The notes: a model not told the origin generated them from the letters alone. Numbered from the stretch's first letter, positions 1 through 12,953 are shown. The stretch is 64,000 nt of DNA from Antilocapra americana (GCA_007570785.1 ML664175.1:11819441-11883440); one strand, 5' to 3'. Numbers and translations: made by a program.

Positions 1-651
1 TGCCAAGCCGGGCTGAGTACTTCCCTTGCCAAGGAGTCCAGATGCCTGATGATCACGCACAGCTCGTATGAACTCACAGGAACCCTTTTCCTAAAGGAGA
101 ACTAAGGAATCACGCTAGGACAGCAGCAACTATCTCGCGCAGCACCACTGTGCCAGGCCATCACTCCTTAAGGCATAATCTGAGCCAGGGTAGGCAGAGG
201 CCCTCCCTCGGGGGGCTCGGGGAGACCACCCCCTCCTACACGCTGCGCACAAGCTGCCATCCCAAGCGGACAGACAAGGAGGCCCCCGGAGGTAGCACCT
301 GGGTCTCTTTCTCATCCGCCGCTCATCTTGCTCCAAGGATATCCAGTGAAGATAGAGTCGGGACTGTGAGATAAAACTGCCTGAACCAAACCCCCAGCCC
401 CAGAGAGATTCCAGGGATAAGCTGCAGCCTGAACCGCACCCTCCCCTCCCCTGGGCCCTCCAAATTCTCCCCAGATCCATCTCAGCACTTCCAGTCCTTA
501 ATCTGCTCAGCCTAATTTCACTCACTGGCAGGGAGCACAGCCCTTCAGCCACATCAGGTACCCTGGGTACAGCCGGAAATTATGCCCAGATGAGACTCCC
601 ACCCATGTGAACGCTGCTGCTCCTGGGGTGCTGCAGCCTGTATACTGCTTG

Positions 652-860
652 CACTCGTGCGCGCTCAGTCATGTCCAACTCTGTGCGACCCCACAGATTG
701 TAGCCCACCAGGCTCCTCTGTCCAAGGGATTTCTCAGGCAAGAATATTGGAGCGAGTTGCCATTTCTTACTCCAGGGGATATCTTCCAGACCCAGGGATT
801 AACCCCATGTCTCCTGCATTAACAGGTGGATTCTTTACCACTGTGCCACCTGGGAAGCCC
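652..860 (-). repeat. Bov-tA SINE (tRNA-Glu derived), antisense
   Basis: The sequence runs from ctcagtcatgtccaactctg to ccacctgggaagccc, which is the reverse complement of a Bov-tA element. The frames across it are SINE reading frames, not genes. Confidence 0.93.
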
Positions 861-1015
861 TATATAATGCTACACTAACCATATGTGGCTATTCAAATTA
901 CTTACAATTAAAACCTTGAATCCTCAGTCATACTAGCCACCCTTCAAATGCTCGACTATGTGGCTGCCATATCAAAGAGTACAGAAATAGACCATTTCCA
1001 TCATCTAGAAAGTTC
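861..1015. repeat. Degraded hAT-type DNA transposon fragment
   Basis: The block has the pattern tagccaccc, atgctcgac, tgtggctgccatatc, accatttccatcatc, agaaagttctagtg, similar to a non-autonomous mammalian hAT element. The subfamily is uncertain. A related piece occurs at 35280-35545. Confidence 0.5.
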
Positions 1016-2689
1016 TAGTGATAGTGCTGACAACAAGTCTTTAATCTGGGTCCCTTAACTGCTCCCCTCCTCAGCCACCATGCCACGATCATTGTGACTT
1101 TGGCTCCCAAAGTCTATTTTAGTGACCACCTCCAGCCTTTGATGAGTACTTATAGATTCATAAAGGAACAAACTTGCCCATGCCTGGTTACAGAGCATCC
1201 ACAAGCCACATTTTTCAAGGACAGATAATTGTACTATATATTTCAGTGCAGGGTCTGGCTGGGCAAGATAAATATTGCCTCCTGATTGTAGTTGCACAAA
1301 GGATGACTAACTTGGTCCTCATTCCTCTGGCTCCCAAGATATTTTGACAAAACCATCAAAGGATCTATTTTCTACAACCATACGCCAGAATTCGGGTAAA
1401 CATGGAAGAGGACAGCAGGAGCAGAAAAAGAACTGGAAAACAGTCGCTGAGGGAAATGAGGCAATTTATCGCCCACTTCCAATCTCATCCTCTTGGAAGG
1501 AAATTTTGCTAGTTTGGGAGCCCCCTTTTTTTTTTAAAGAAGGAGGCGGGAAACAAACCTGTATGTAGTCCTGCTAGCAAGTACCTTATCTAATTTAATC
1601 CTCACAGCCGTTGGAGGCCGTAATGGGGTGGCAGAGAAGGAAGCAGCACTCAGGGGAGCTTACTAGGTTCAGGCACTACGCTGGATGTGTTGCAACAATT
1701 ATTTCATTTATCATTTAATCCTTACAACAACCTACAGACAGAGAGAGACAAAGATGGAAGGGGGGAGACTGATGTTGCCTAATTTTCCAACACATAAATT
1801 GAGACTCAGTGAGGCTAAATCACCTCCCCAAAGTCACCCAGCTTATAAGGAGCAAACATTAAGCTGAAAACTTGTACACTGGTGCTGAATTGAATCTCAG
1901 AGTTTTGGGTGAAGTAGAAAAGAAGAGTTTTATTGCTTTGCCAGGCAAAGGGGGCCACAGCTGGCTAATGCTCTCAAAATTGTGTGTCCTAACTTGGGGA
2001 AGATAGTGAGAAGTTTTATAGTAATTGTTCAAAAAGGGTATGATCAGCTCGTGGACATTCTGATGGGCTGGTGGTGAGGTAAGTGGGAGTCAGCATCATC
2101 CACCTAGAGCGACTGCTCTAGGGTCTACATGCTTGTGGGCAGCATACCACTGTTATAACTTCTTCCACCTGGAGCGGGTTTCCAGTATTTGCAAAGGGTA
2201 AAGGATATCCCTTGTGGTGTGTAAACCTTGATGGGGAAACAGACCCTTGCCCCTAAGGCTGCACTATTGTTTCTCTTGACTGTTAGTTTCTCCCTGGTCT
2301 CCAATCCCCTCCCTTCCCTAATTAGCAACTGCTTGAATATGCTGGTTGGAACTCAGGGAAGTTCACGGAGGCTGAATGAATGCTGTTTCCTATATCAAAG
2401 AAATGGGGGACACAGAAAGAGCTTGTGTTCAGGAGCCCCACAGGGCCCTGCACAGTATCATACATAATGTTTGACCCCAGGTCTCCCCCATTCCATGGCC
2501 TTCGCTCCTTTCACCACACATGGCCTAAGCATTAGGACGGAGGCCAGTTCACTCAGTATTAATGACAGCTCACTCCTGAGGCACAGTAGTCCATCATCCC
2601 TCCTCTCTTCCCCATCCTCCTCCTGCCTGTACTTTCTCCCTGCTCTCTGGGCCCAGAGAGCCAGTGACAATTCGGACCAGCCGATGAGA

Positions 2690-2812
2690 GCACTCTTCCC
2701 TTCTGGACACATGTATACCTATGGCTGATTCAGGCTGATGTATGGCAGAAACTAACACAATATTGTAAAGCAATTATCCTTCCATTAAAAATGGATGAAC
2801 TGAAAAAAAATG
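2690..2812 (+). repeat. Ruminant L1 3'-terminal fragment
   Basis: The stretch from ggacacatgtatacctatgg through acacaatattgtaaagcaat to an A-rich tail matches the extreme 3' end shared by ruminant L1 copies. The element is 5'-truncated to little more than its tail. Confidence 0.65.
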
Positions 2813-4354
2813 CTATCTTAAACTAAAATCAGAAAAGCAAAAGAGCCCACTTCTCTTCTTCCCTTGATCCTGTTATGAGTTCATTCAGCCAGCCCCTGCT
2901 AGTGCTGGCTATTCATACATTAATCCCCAGCTTAAGACCATCGTCTCAACTCCATGCTCTTCAGCCTCCCTCTCGGGTTAGAGGCATATAAGATCTAAGA
3001 ACAAGAACTTAGTGCTGCAAGAGAACACAAGATCTCATTCTTACCATTTCCATGAGAGAAAAGTCTATACATTAAAAAAAAAAAGACCTCTCTGATGTTT
3101 GCAAAGAGAGTCATAATATCTCCTAAAGCCACTATCTAACGATTCAGAATATTTTCTGTGAGACAAAAAAAAAGAAAAAAAAATTTCCTTTTTATAAATT
3201 TCCATCACCTGGTGCCATAGTGGCTCCCTTGTAAAAAGAAACAAAAAAATAATGTTAAGTGGCACCAGTGGGGTCCACATGAAACTAGGATCCAGGGTTT
3301 CTAGGGTATCTGAACCCCAGGGGGACAATCTGGTGAGGAGACTCTCCAGAGGCCTCATATCTCTGCCCCAGGTGGACTTTGCCTGATCTCATCCAGGGTT
3401 AATGGGCTATTTCATGCTTTGCACCGTTAAGACCTGAAATAACTTCTCCTGCCTGGAATGACGAACACGTTGTGCTCCCTGCAGTCACAGGATCAAAAGC
3501 ATTTCCCCGAAATCATTTTTTAAATCCTTATTAAACATGCCATAAGGTAAAGTGAGCAAAAATTATTCATGCTTTTTTCCTTAATCTTTAGAACAGCATC
3601 ACTGTCCTGGGGTGCGGTGGGAAATAAAAGGCAAATAGTCTTTTTTTCTTTTTTTAAGGAGAAACACAAAATCCAAAATAAGAACAAATAATTAATTCTA
3701 AACATGAAAGTATCTTACATATTAAAAAAAATGATTTCAATATTTCTCCCCAAAAGTGGCTTTCCTAGTACAGGGCAAAAGGAATTCCTTGTGCTATCAT
3801 TGTGTGATGGGTTTGGGCATCACGCTTCTGCAGACGGTAGTGCCCGTGTTCCTGCACGTCTGTGACCTCCACGGTTTACACACCCTTGATGGTTCTGACC
3901 TCCTGCATAGGTCCTGCCCCAGGGAGAAACTGCAGGGCACAGATAATTCTCATCCATAGGATGTGAGCGCGCTAACAGGACCTTTGCAATCATCAAAGCC
4001 AATCCCTTCCTTCAGAATCGTGGAGAACCATGACATCTCAGATATGGAAATCGGTCTCTTCCTACTCATATTTTAAGGCCAAAGGAAGACAAAAACCCAC
4101 CTCCAGTGCAGGGACGTGAAACATTTATCCCTGCCCCGGGGGCTGGACATTTAGCAGACCAGCAACTGGGAAGAGGGCGCAACAGCGATAGCCCAGGATG
4201 GATGCCAGTGGATCAGACCCGGCAGGCACTTTGTTTCGGCGGCTTCACAGGAGGCAGGTTTAGACTGCAGCTTTTCTTCAGGGCTGTTTGCTGTTTGCTT
4301 TCAAAGGGAAGATTGAGCTTGCCAGAACCAGAACCCCGGGAAACAGGGGGAAGG

Positions 4355-4745
4355 GCCTTTAGGAATCAGACAGACACCTGGGTTCAAACTTCTAACTATC
4401 TGAGTCACCTTGGACTCCTTTCCAAATCTCTGTTGTTTTGTTGTTGTTGTTTATTCGCTAAGTCGTGTCCATCTCTCTGCAACCCCCTGGACTGTAACTA
4501 GCCAGGCTCCTTTGTCCATGAGATTTCCCAGGCAAGAATACTAAAGTGGGTTGTCATTCCTTCTCCAGGGGATCTTTTCGACACAAGGATCGAACCTGCA
4601 TCTCCTGCATCGTCAGGAGGATTCTTTACCGAGTGAGACACGAGGGAATCGCAAATCTCTGCTTCCTTATGTGTAATTCATCAGGATAACTGACACCCTA
4701 TCTCTCTGGGTCTCAGCAGTAAACGGACTCTACTCACCTGAGTCA
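4355..4745 (+). repeat. MIR SINE interrupted by a Bov-tA
   Basis: MIR-like text (gacacctgggttcaaactt, then gtcaccttggactcc) runs to 4432 and resumes after 4652 with tgcttccttatgtgt. The interruption is the antisense Bov-tA, so the ancient MIR was the landing site. Confidence 0.6.
4433..4651 (-). repeat. Bov-tA SINE, antisense, with 10-bp TSD
   Basis: The element is flanked by perfect copies of caaatctctg at 4423-4432 and 4652-4661. The left edge carries the (gtt)n tail expected of an antisense copy, and the body contains the usual ggctcctttgtccatg block. The internal tRNA-like region is somewhat diverged. Confidence 0.92.
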
Positions 4746-5207
4746 GCTAAAGAGAACAGGCAGAATTCCTTAGAGAGAGTGGGGATATTAAGGAAAGCAA
4801 CATGGGGTGTTGATGCACCTCAAATCTAACAACAGGGTACTGGGAGAAGCAAAGAGAAGGAATAACCAAAGAGAATGTAACCTGTGGAGGAGAAGCTACT
4901 GACAGCAGCTCATCAGGGAGAGCAGTTACTAGAGTCAGGCTTCAAAGCAGGAGGGAGCAGAGAAATACCCTGACCTCTCTCTGCTCTGCCCTGATCTCCT
5001 GCTGGTGCATCCTCAATGGGTCAGTGTGAACTGGAAGCCATCCAATAAGGAAGCTGGGAGATGAGGCTCTGGGGATCACATCCTGGGGTCCAGAACTGGG
5101 TAGAGAGTGGACCAGGACAGCAGGGGTAGGTGTAGAAAATGCAGTCTCACCGTGTTATCCTCATTTAGTCTGGAGGACAAAAATAATGTATGTAAAGCAC
5201 TTAGTAT

Positions 5208-5420
5208 AGGGCTTCCCTGGTGGCTCAGCGGTAAAGAATTCACCTGCCAATGCAGGAGATGTGGGTTCAATCCCTGGGTAGGGAAGATCCCCTGGAGAAG
5301 AAAATGGCAACCCACTCCAGTATTCTTGCCTGGGAAATCCCATGGACAGAGGAGCCTGGTGGGTTACAGTCCAGGGGGTTGCAAAGAATCAGACACGACT
5401 CAGCGACTAAACAACAACAA
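5208..5420 (+). repeat. Bov-tA SINE with 14-bp TSD
   Basis: This full Bov-tA begins gggcttccctggtggctcag and ends in an (aac)n tail. Perfect 14-bp duplications (aaagcacttagtat) lie at 5194-5207 and 5421-5434. The strong reading frames across it are typical of this SINE and are not genes. Confidence 0.96.
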
Positions 5421-6089
5421 AAAGCACTTAGTATGTAGCCTGATGTTTAGCAGGATCTCAACAAGTGGAAGCAATATTCTGATTAGTCCTTTTCACAATT
5501 AGACAATGTAACATGTGTTCTGCCTGTTTTCACACAAAAAGCCCCAGAAGCACTCCTTAGATTCCCAATGTGTGCTGTGAATTGTGGAGGTTCAAGTGTT
5601 AACATGACCCTAACACTGCCCTCAAGGAGAGAAAATACTGGACACTGATGCCCATGAGACTGGTTAGGAGGCGACAAGGGTCACAGAAGTGACTCTGCTT
5701 CCCAGCTGCAAGCACCTCTAAGGCCAGGACCACAGCTTCTGGTTCTGTTATCTTTCTTAATACTTTTAAAAATTTTTCCTTTCCCAGGAAGAGTCTAATT
5801 AGAATACATGCTCATTGCAGAAAATGTGGAACTTGCAGAAAATCACAAAGAAGAGAATAAAAATTACTTCTCTCCCCTCCCCAGAGATAATCACTTAATA
5901 TTTTTGCAAATCTCCCTCCTTCTGTGCATTCTGTTTTATTAGAATTAGTCTCATGTTAGATGTTCAATGTGTATCCTGATGGCTGGTTGCGGTTTTTTCC
6001 CCTCTTCTTTCATAAGCATTGAAACCATTCCAAAAATATCTTTTAATCACTTCATAAGGGTAAATCACATGTTTGGGAATATGAACTTG

Positions 6090-6690
6090 GAATCAGTAGA
6101 CTAACATCTAATTGCAGCTTTGCTAGTTCATAGCTGCACAACAATGGACAAGTTACTTAAATTTCCTGAGCTTTAGCATCTTAATTTGCAAAATGATGCA
6201 AAGGGAGGTTAAAGTAGGCATCTTACAAAGTTGTAGAAAAGAGAAATGAAGTAATTTTGAGAAACAATAGTTTAGTGTCTAGAACAAAACAAACAGCTAA
6301 ATGGTAATTATAATAATTGTCATTATTAGTCCACAGTCATTCTTCTATTGATGAATATTTAGGGTGTTTTAAATTTATTTTTAATTAAAAATTCTATTAC
6401 GATGTCTTTGAACTTTAACCTCTTTCCACACATGAACATTTTCCTTAGGGTATATAAAGCTATCGTCCTGGGTATAAACATTTAAAAGTTCAAGTTCTGG
6501 AGTCAAGTGGCCTGGATTTATGTCATAGCTATGCTACTTACTAGCTGTGTGATACTGGAAAAATCACTTAACCTCTCTGTGCTTCAGTTTCCTCTTCTCT
6601 TAAATGAAATAATATCACCTGTCATAAGGATTAAATGAGATAAAAATACAAAGTGCCAGGCACAGGTAAACAAAATAAGTGTTAGTCAAT
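6090..6690 (+). repeat. Two MIR copies
   Basis: The segment near 6090-6260 (ggacaagttacttaaatttc, then gcaaaatgatgcaaag) and the better copy near 6490-6690 (tactagctgtgtgatactgg, then cacttaacctctctgtgctt) both read like forward MIR elements. About 200 unassigned bases separate them. Confidence 0.75.
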
Positions 6691-7969
6691 GTATTACCAT
6701 GCATACAGTCAATTACACTGTTTTATTCATTTATACCCAGCAGCTTTTAGCACTGGGCTGGGTAGTAGATTTCTAATGAATACATTTTAAACTGGTTGCT
6801 ATGAGTTCCTTGCATACTCTGGAAGATTCTCTGCCTCCTTGTTTGGGAATTAAATAGAGACCAGTTCTCTCATGTCATCCTGTCCACATTCTACTCCACA
6901 CCCCCAACGCCTTCCTTATCTCATATCTTTTCATCTCAGTTCAACTTATAAGACTATTTACTTGTTACAGAGTTCCTTAGACAGACCCCAAATAGCATAA
7001 GATCTCTCCAGAGGCTTCTGGGATAATAGACCAGAGTCTCTGTCTCCACCACTATCACTCAAGAGTTTAGGGACCCTTCCTAGGGTCCCTCAGTCCTTCT
7101 CTTATTTCTCACCCACAGCCTCACAGTCTTGAGAGCATCTCACTATTTTATTCCAGGCTGGAGTATTTGAGCACCTATTATGCAGAGGACTGCAGCCAAT
7201 CCACTGCAAAACCCAAACGGGAAAATGGGCTTATGCCAAAGGCTAGAGTTGTGTAAATAACCCAGAAACTCAGCAATACAGGCACACCAGAACCCTGCAG
7301 CTGATCTGCTGGCAATGTGCCATTAACCACCGCTGCTGCTAGGTCTGTGTATAGCTACCAACCTCCAGTGGAAATGTACCATTTGGGAGTAAGTAGATTG
7401 ATTCATGAGGATGGCAAATTTCCACATGCTCGGTGCATGGGATGGATGGATAATCAAGTGGTTAGTTCCATGATCTATGCTTTCCAGGAGGATTTCTACA
7501 ACAAAGCTTAGAACTCCAATTTTGAATTCTCTAGGGTGATTTCCATCTTCTTAATGTTCATACACATCCTGATATTCCCAAACAAATTGTCAGTTCATGC
7601 ATCCCACACGTGTTTATTAAGCAACTACTATGTGCAAGCCCTGTATCAGGATTGGTAGGTTAATCATTATCTAGAACAGAAAAAGCAAATAACAACAAGT
7701 AATCGTATATCCCCTATCCTTTGCCCAAAGCAGACAGCAGTCCTCCTAAGAGCCTAGACATGATCTCACAGCCCATCTGAACATGGGGCCCCAGGCAGTC
7801 CTACCAATCAAGTTGACATGCCATATTAAACCTGTTTAAGCTAAAGTGCCACAAGTACTTAGAGAATATGGAGACAGCAAGATAAAGAAATCCAAGCAGC
7901 CATCAGTTATTTGGAAACGAGGTGGGATAATTTTTGAAAACAGCCCCACAGCTGGTTGATGTAACAGTG

Positions 7970-8510
7970 CAGGCTGAGCAAGACAATGGCTCCAGGCCAT
8001 GAGCACAGACTCTGCTAGGTGACCCTGAGCAGGTCACTTCACCTCTCCAGCCCTGGTTTTGTTCTTTATAAAATGAGGCTGATAGTACTTCCCTGGTAAT
8101 TCAGTAGTAAAGCATCTGCCTGCAATGCAGGGGACATGGGTTTGATCCCTGGTCCAGGAAGATTCCACATTCCTCAGAGCAACTAAACCCATGCACTACA
8201 CCTCCTGAGCCTGTACACCTAGAGACTGTGCTCCTCAACAAGAGAAGCTGGCGAAATGAGAAACCGTTCACTGCAACAAAGAGTGGCCCCCCACTCACCG
8301 CAATTAGAGAAAGTTCATGTGAAGCAACAAAGACCCAGTGCAACCAAAAATAAAAAAATAAAAATTTTTTAAATGAGGCTGATAATGGCAATACCATTCT
8401 CATAGGGTCATTATGATGAGTAATTGAGATGATTGATGCCATGTAAAGTGTTTAACAACACCTGTCTGATAGTAAGCAAATAAATCGCTTTTATTAGCTA
8501 AATATAGGCT
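7970..8510 (+). repeat. MIR copy split by a CHR-type SINE
   Basis: MIR text ending aaaatgaggctgata resumes after the SINE with aatgaggctgataatgg and ttatgatgagtaattgag. The duplicated target sequence is part of the MIR itself. Confidence 0.7.
8085..8370 (+). repeat. CHR-type tRNA-Glu SINE with 14-bp TSD
   Basis: The element begins gtacttccctggtaattcag, carries a tRNA-Glu-like head and ends in a taaaaaaataaaaa-rich tail. Perfect 14-bp duplications (aaatgaggctgata) lie at 8071-8084 and 8371-8384. The body differs from Bov-tA and fits the long CHR/tRNA-Glu type found in cetartiodactyls. Confidence 0.9.
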
Positions 8511-9186
8511 ACATTTAGGTAAAGAAGAATAAAATTAATTTCTCTATTCCAAACAACACAGAAGAAGGACATTCTGGACACTTGATAAAGATAGAACAAT
8601 TTTAGGCCCAGGTACTAGAACTAGTTGTCTTATTTCTATCAGGAAATGTGCTGTTGAACCCTACTGAACCAGCTTCCAAGCCCCAGAAGGCAGAGATGTG
8701 GTCCTCAGGGCATATTTCTTAGCTGTTGCTCTGTCCCACCCTAAAACTAACACCATCAAAGAAAGGCAAAAGTGAAAATAGCAGTGTGTTCTCTTGCTTT
8801 TGTCAGCTGCCTAAAACAGCAGTCTATCCTTTCATTTATAAATGGGGACCCTGGCTAAATAAATACATGGAATAGCGCAATAGAATTTCATCCAGAAATT
8901 AGTGAGAATACCAACTATACTCCTATCCTGCCTTTTTTTTTGCTGGATAATACTTATTATATTACAAACATAAGTCCTCTTAGACATTAAAGAAATTCAG
9001 AGAAGGAAAAAAGAGGAAAATAAAAAACCATTCAGAATTCCACCACCCAGAAAACAAAATTGGGGTATCTATTCATCCATACTTTCTCTCTGCTTTCTTA
9101 AATTTTAAAAAGTACAAGATTTTTTGTTTTAAAAATTTCTGCTTACGTTGTCTTTCTCTCTCCCTCGCCATCCCATCCCCCTCTAG

Positions 9187-9304
9187 TTTATCATTACCAG
9201 TTCAAGATTCGGTTCATCAACCAAACTGAGACCCCTGTAGAACCAACTTTCACTGTGTCATTCCTCGGAACAAGAGGGGAAAGGCAGAAGATCCCCATCA
9301 CTAT
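9187..9304 (+). CDS. LIPC: Hepatic lipase exon 7 (start of PLAT domain)
   Basis: This 118-bp exon (2+114+2) is bounded by a pyrimidine-rich ctctag acceptor and a ctat/gtgagt donor. It reads YHYQFKIRFINQTETPVEP and onward to QKIPIT, which I recognise as hepatic lipase at the entry to the C-terminal PLAT beta-sandwich (about residues 351-390 of 499). Hepatic lipase is a secreted, heparan-sulfate-bound triglyceride lipase and phospholipase A1 of liver sinusoids that remodels HDL and remnant lipoproteins. The NQT sequon corresponds to the known glycosylation site near residue 362. The split first codon fits a Val completed by TT. The final codon is split AT/G and joined in frame to the next exon. 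The catalytic serine-hydrolase domain is upstream, outside the window. Confidence 0.93.
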
Positions 9305-10838
9305 GTGAGTATAAGATACAGCCCCGTCCGTGGTGAGGACAGGCTTAGTTTTCTCACAGGGTCTGGATGGACTCTGCTTTTCAAGGGTCGGGCCAGGCAC
9401 AGCTTACTTTTCTCAGCCCAGTATGAGTGTCCCGAACACCCTGTCAGATGGGACACCCGGCCATGCTCGGCACCCTGTCACCCCTCCTCGGCCTCACCCA
9501 GTCCCAACCGTTACTTTATGTCACTGCCACCTGTGTTTGTGATGGGCCCGAAGCAACAGGGGCTGAGTTGAGAGGGGAACTACAGGCGGCCAGTCTAGGA
9601 GGAGTGCTGAGGGCTGGAGCAGGAGCAGGACACATTCCTGTCCCCAGGAAGGCCCTGGGCACCTTTCCAGTGAGTTCTGAAAACCGTAACGTGGAAATAA
9701 AACTGGTCTCATTCAACTTGGCATGAATTTTCCATTCAGTCAGCCTGCACTGCCGGCCCTCCCCACCTGTCCTTCGCCCTGCTGCACACCTGCTCACAAC
9801 ACAGGCAGCGGCCTCACGCCTCCTGCACAGGCGGCCAGCTTCACCGGCCGCTGTACTTCAGCATCTCCACCCTCATCAGGGGCTCTCCTTGGGAAGTGAC
9901 ATCAGCCTTCATCCACTCCAGGGACGGTTCTCAGCTTCCCGAAAATCACCCCTGGTTTTGAACCTCCAATCATCCCACTGATTCAGTCACTCGGCAAGGA
10001 TGTGTCAGTGCTCTGCACTAGAGGTAGAGAGGATCCTATCCTTAGGGCGCTCCCGGCCTAGCAGGGTGGGTGGATTCCTAAACAGTGCTTTGCAACATCC
10101 TGCAGGAAGAGCTAAGATGAGCTGAGCCAGGGAACCCTCTAGCCACCTGTCTCACCCTAAATCCAGTGTTAACTCTGCGCCATCCCAAATCTCTCCCTGG
10201 GGGAGCAGGGATTGTGGAAAGAGTGCCTGACTGCTCTGTCAATATTGGGATATTTTAATGTCTTGGAGATTAGTGAGTAAAGCTGATAATAATACCTAAG
10301 GATCTGCATTTAAATTTTGCTCCAAACTGGTACATCCCTTTTATACATGGCTTTCTATTACTGCTATAGTTGTTGTTTTAATGAAAGTTTCTATTTATGT
10401 TGGGGAGGAAGGAAGATCTGAAGAGAAGACTGTAGTGTGGTGCTCATGTGTTGATCAAATCTACAGAAAGCTGTATTGCCCAGAGACACCTGCCTCTTTT
10501 GTAAACAGTTCTCCTAACATGTTAAGCTAGAGATTAGGAAGCCTGAGCTAAACAAAGTTAACTAGATTCATCACTGCAGAACACTTGCAACCTTTTAAAT
10601 ATGCTATCACAGAAAATAAGATGGTTTTCCCAGTATTACTCTTGTGGAAAACCCTTTTTTATCCTGGCACATCTATTGCTATCTCTGTTAATAGTCTGTC
10701 CAACACGACTTTGGGAAATGCAGCAGAAAAGACCATCACAAGTCATTCAGGCAAATCTAACACATCCTAAAAGTCCCTAAGCATCACTTTGCTGTTACAA
10801 ACCAACTGACTATGTCTGGTTCCCTTTGTATCTTCAAG
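9305..10838 (+). other. LIPC: LIPC intron 7
   Basis: This 1534-bp intron has a gtgagt donor and a ttcaag acceptor. Its first 800 bases (about 9310-10070) are noticeably richer in GC and CpG than the surroundings. Several overlapping short frames there show no family resemblance. I see no young SINE or LINE in it. Confidence 0.85.
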
Positions 10839-11057
10839 GAGCAAAGGAATTACTAGTAATGAAACCTATTCCTTTCTTATCACGTTGGATGTGGATATTG
10901 GGGAACTGATCATGATCAAGTTCAAGTGGGAAAACAGCGTGGTGTGGTCCAATGTCTGGAATACGGTCCAAACCATCATCCCCTGGGGAAAAGGGTCCCT
11001 TCACTCAGGCCTTGCTCTGAAGAGCATCAGAGTCAAAGCGGGAGAAACACAGCAAAG
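10839..11057 (+). CDS. LIPC: Hepatic lipase exon 8 (PLAT domain core)
   Basis: This 219-bp exon (1+216+2) lies between a ttcaag acceptor and a caaag/gtgagt donor. After the split Met codon it reads SKGITSNETYSFLITLDVDI and continues through GELIMIKFKWEN, VQTIIPW and IRVKAGETQQ. This matches the PLAT/LH2 domain of hepatic lipase at about residues 391-462. The domain binds lipid and lipoprotein surfaces and contributes to dimer and heparan-sulfate interaction. SNETYS keeps the second conserved C-domain sequon (N near 397). The reading frame is uninterrupted, and no premature stop or frameshift suggests a pseudogene. Confidence 0.95.
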
Positions 11058-12953
11058 GTGAGTGCTACTTCAACCTCTTCCTAACATCTGTTGAGCATCT
11101 ACCTATGTCAGCACTTTCAGTTTATACTTGCATTTATCTTATGAGGTGGGCACTGTTATGTTCCAACAATGGCATACAGATGCTCGGAAAGGTGCAATGA
11201 CCATCCTGAGTTCCCAAAGCCACAGGTGGAAGGACCAAGATTTACACCCAGGTCTTCTGATTCTCATCTTGCCTCTTTCCTCTGCTCGCCCCCCACCACC
11301 CCCAGTTAACATCTACCTGCCTCCGGAGTCTGAGAACCACTCACTGGCCCAGTGCTTTTCAGATTTCACCAGGTGCTGGCCTAAGGACAACATTTTGAAC
11401 AAGGACCTAGAAATGATATTTTTTCTTTGTTGTTTACCCAGAGAAATGCTTTAGCAGATCACAATCTCAAAATCTCACAGTGAAATGGCACCTTTCAAAT
11501 TTTAGAATGTCAAGGGATCACTGGGAAGCTTATGAAACATGCAGAATTCCCAGACCCACCTGAAGAGCTTCTGAATGGTTGTGGTCTGTGGAGGACCACA
11601 CATTTGGTAATAAGAGCCCTAGGAAATTCTGGTGTGGACCAGCGGGCTACCCTCAGCAGGTGCGGGTCTGTGTGACTGAATGTCTCCCTTGGCCCACAGG
11701 CCCTGGGACATGCAAGAGTGGCTGAGGGCAGGGAGTGAAGGCAAGAAAGGATGTCCAGCTGCTCGCTCAGTCCTCTCAACAGAGCAAAGGGATGCCCGGG
11801 GCTGCCATGCTTTTCTGTGGTTCTGCAGTTTCGCAGACCCTCTCCTGTCTCCTCCCCACTTATTCAGGAAATGTGTCTCTCCTTTCCTACTGCCCTCTGT
11901 TGAGCAGCCTGCTCTCTCTTTCTGGAGTGCCGCCAGCGGAGCTGAAGAACAGCCCGCCCCTCACCTCTGAACTCCTCTCCTCCCTCACCCCTGCTAGCAG
12001 CCACCACCCGTGGCAGATTTATGCCCCCGAGTCCCTCACACAACCGCACTCCGAGACTTTATCTCCCTGGGATACAAAACCCTGGCAATTACTAAAAGCA
12101 TACTCTGCAGTCAGCCAACAGATTTCTCCACATGATCAATTTGAGAAAATTAAACTGCTTCTCTCCTCTTCGGTGCTTCGCTATTCTTGCATGACTTGTT
12201 GGCCCTTTAGAACAGCTCAGCTTCTGAGCACCAACCCTCCCCAGACTCTCTCAGCTAGGGAGCAAATCCTCAGTTTTGGTGGCCGCTCACCATGACCGTT
12301 CTAGGTGCCTCGACCTGAACGGCAGTATAAACACAGTGCTACCTTCTCCCCTGGTACTTACCCACACAGCTCTGCAGAGGGAAAGAAGGGCGGAAGAGCA
12401 CAGTGCTCACAGAGCCCTTGCTCCACCATGGGCTTGAACTAGGGGCTCTACAGCATTCACCTCGTGGAAGCTTCCCAGTGACCTCCGAAACAGCTGGTAT
12501 TGCTGTGCAGCTTGGACACCTGAGGCTCTCGGGAGTTACACAGCTTGGGGACATTGCTAATAACTGTCTGAGCCCAGGCCTGACTTAGTTTGTCTGATTC
12601 ACTGCCCATTCGTTGCCTCTGTACAGTTTCTAACAGCTCCTCCTCCATTAGTCTTGGTCCCATTGATCTGACTTTCTTTAATCTAGCAGTGTTGTAGAGC
12701 TGGAAATGAATATATATGCAGATCACAGCTTTCCTCAGGGCTGTAAGAGGTACATCATGAAAAGGAGGGAAGGGATCTGGGACCTATAGTTTTTTAAGTT
12801 TTTAACTCAGTGCTTCCTATGGGTCTTTGGAATACCCAACACCATTGGGAAGGATGCCAAAAAAGTCAGAGTTGTGGCTTTGGGCATGAAGAAATGCCAG
12901 GACCTAATTAGGAAAACAAGATGCGTTAATTTTACTAATGATTTGCTTCATCC

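Larger units (their letters stand above)
1..9186 (+). other. LIPC: LIPC intron (intron 6), 3' part
   Basis: This stretch precedes the first recognisable LIPC exon, and no frame in it reads like a lipase exon, so I treat it all as intron; the preceding coding exon is presumably outside the window. It holds three tRNA-derived SINEs, MIR copies, hAT debris and an L1 tail, each listed separately. The remaining non-repeat stretches (about 1020-2690, 2820-4350, 4750-5190, 5440-6080, 6700-7960, 8515-9180) show nothing I can name, apart from ancient repeat-like patches near 1575-1850, 5765-6050 and 8930-9135. The 3' end has a good polypyrimidine tract and ctctag acceptor. Confidence 0.75.

Noticed and set aside
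5107..5502. Open frame of about 131 codons on the + strand
   Set aside because: It runs across a Bov-tA SINE with a perfect 14-bp TSD; the peptide is the usual SINE-derived text seen at many other sites in the window.
7317..7511. Possible missing LIPC exon on the + strand
   Set aside because: The reading frame does not resemble hepatic lipase upstream of residue 351, and splice sites do not fit.
9310..10070. GC/CpG-rich patch as a CpG island promoter
   Set aside because: It sits inside LIPC between exons 7 and 8, has only modest CpG content by eye, and I see no first exon or other promoter evidence.
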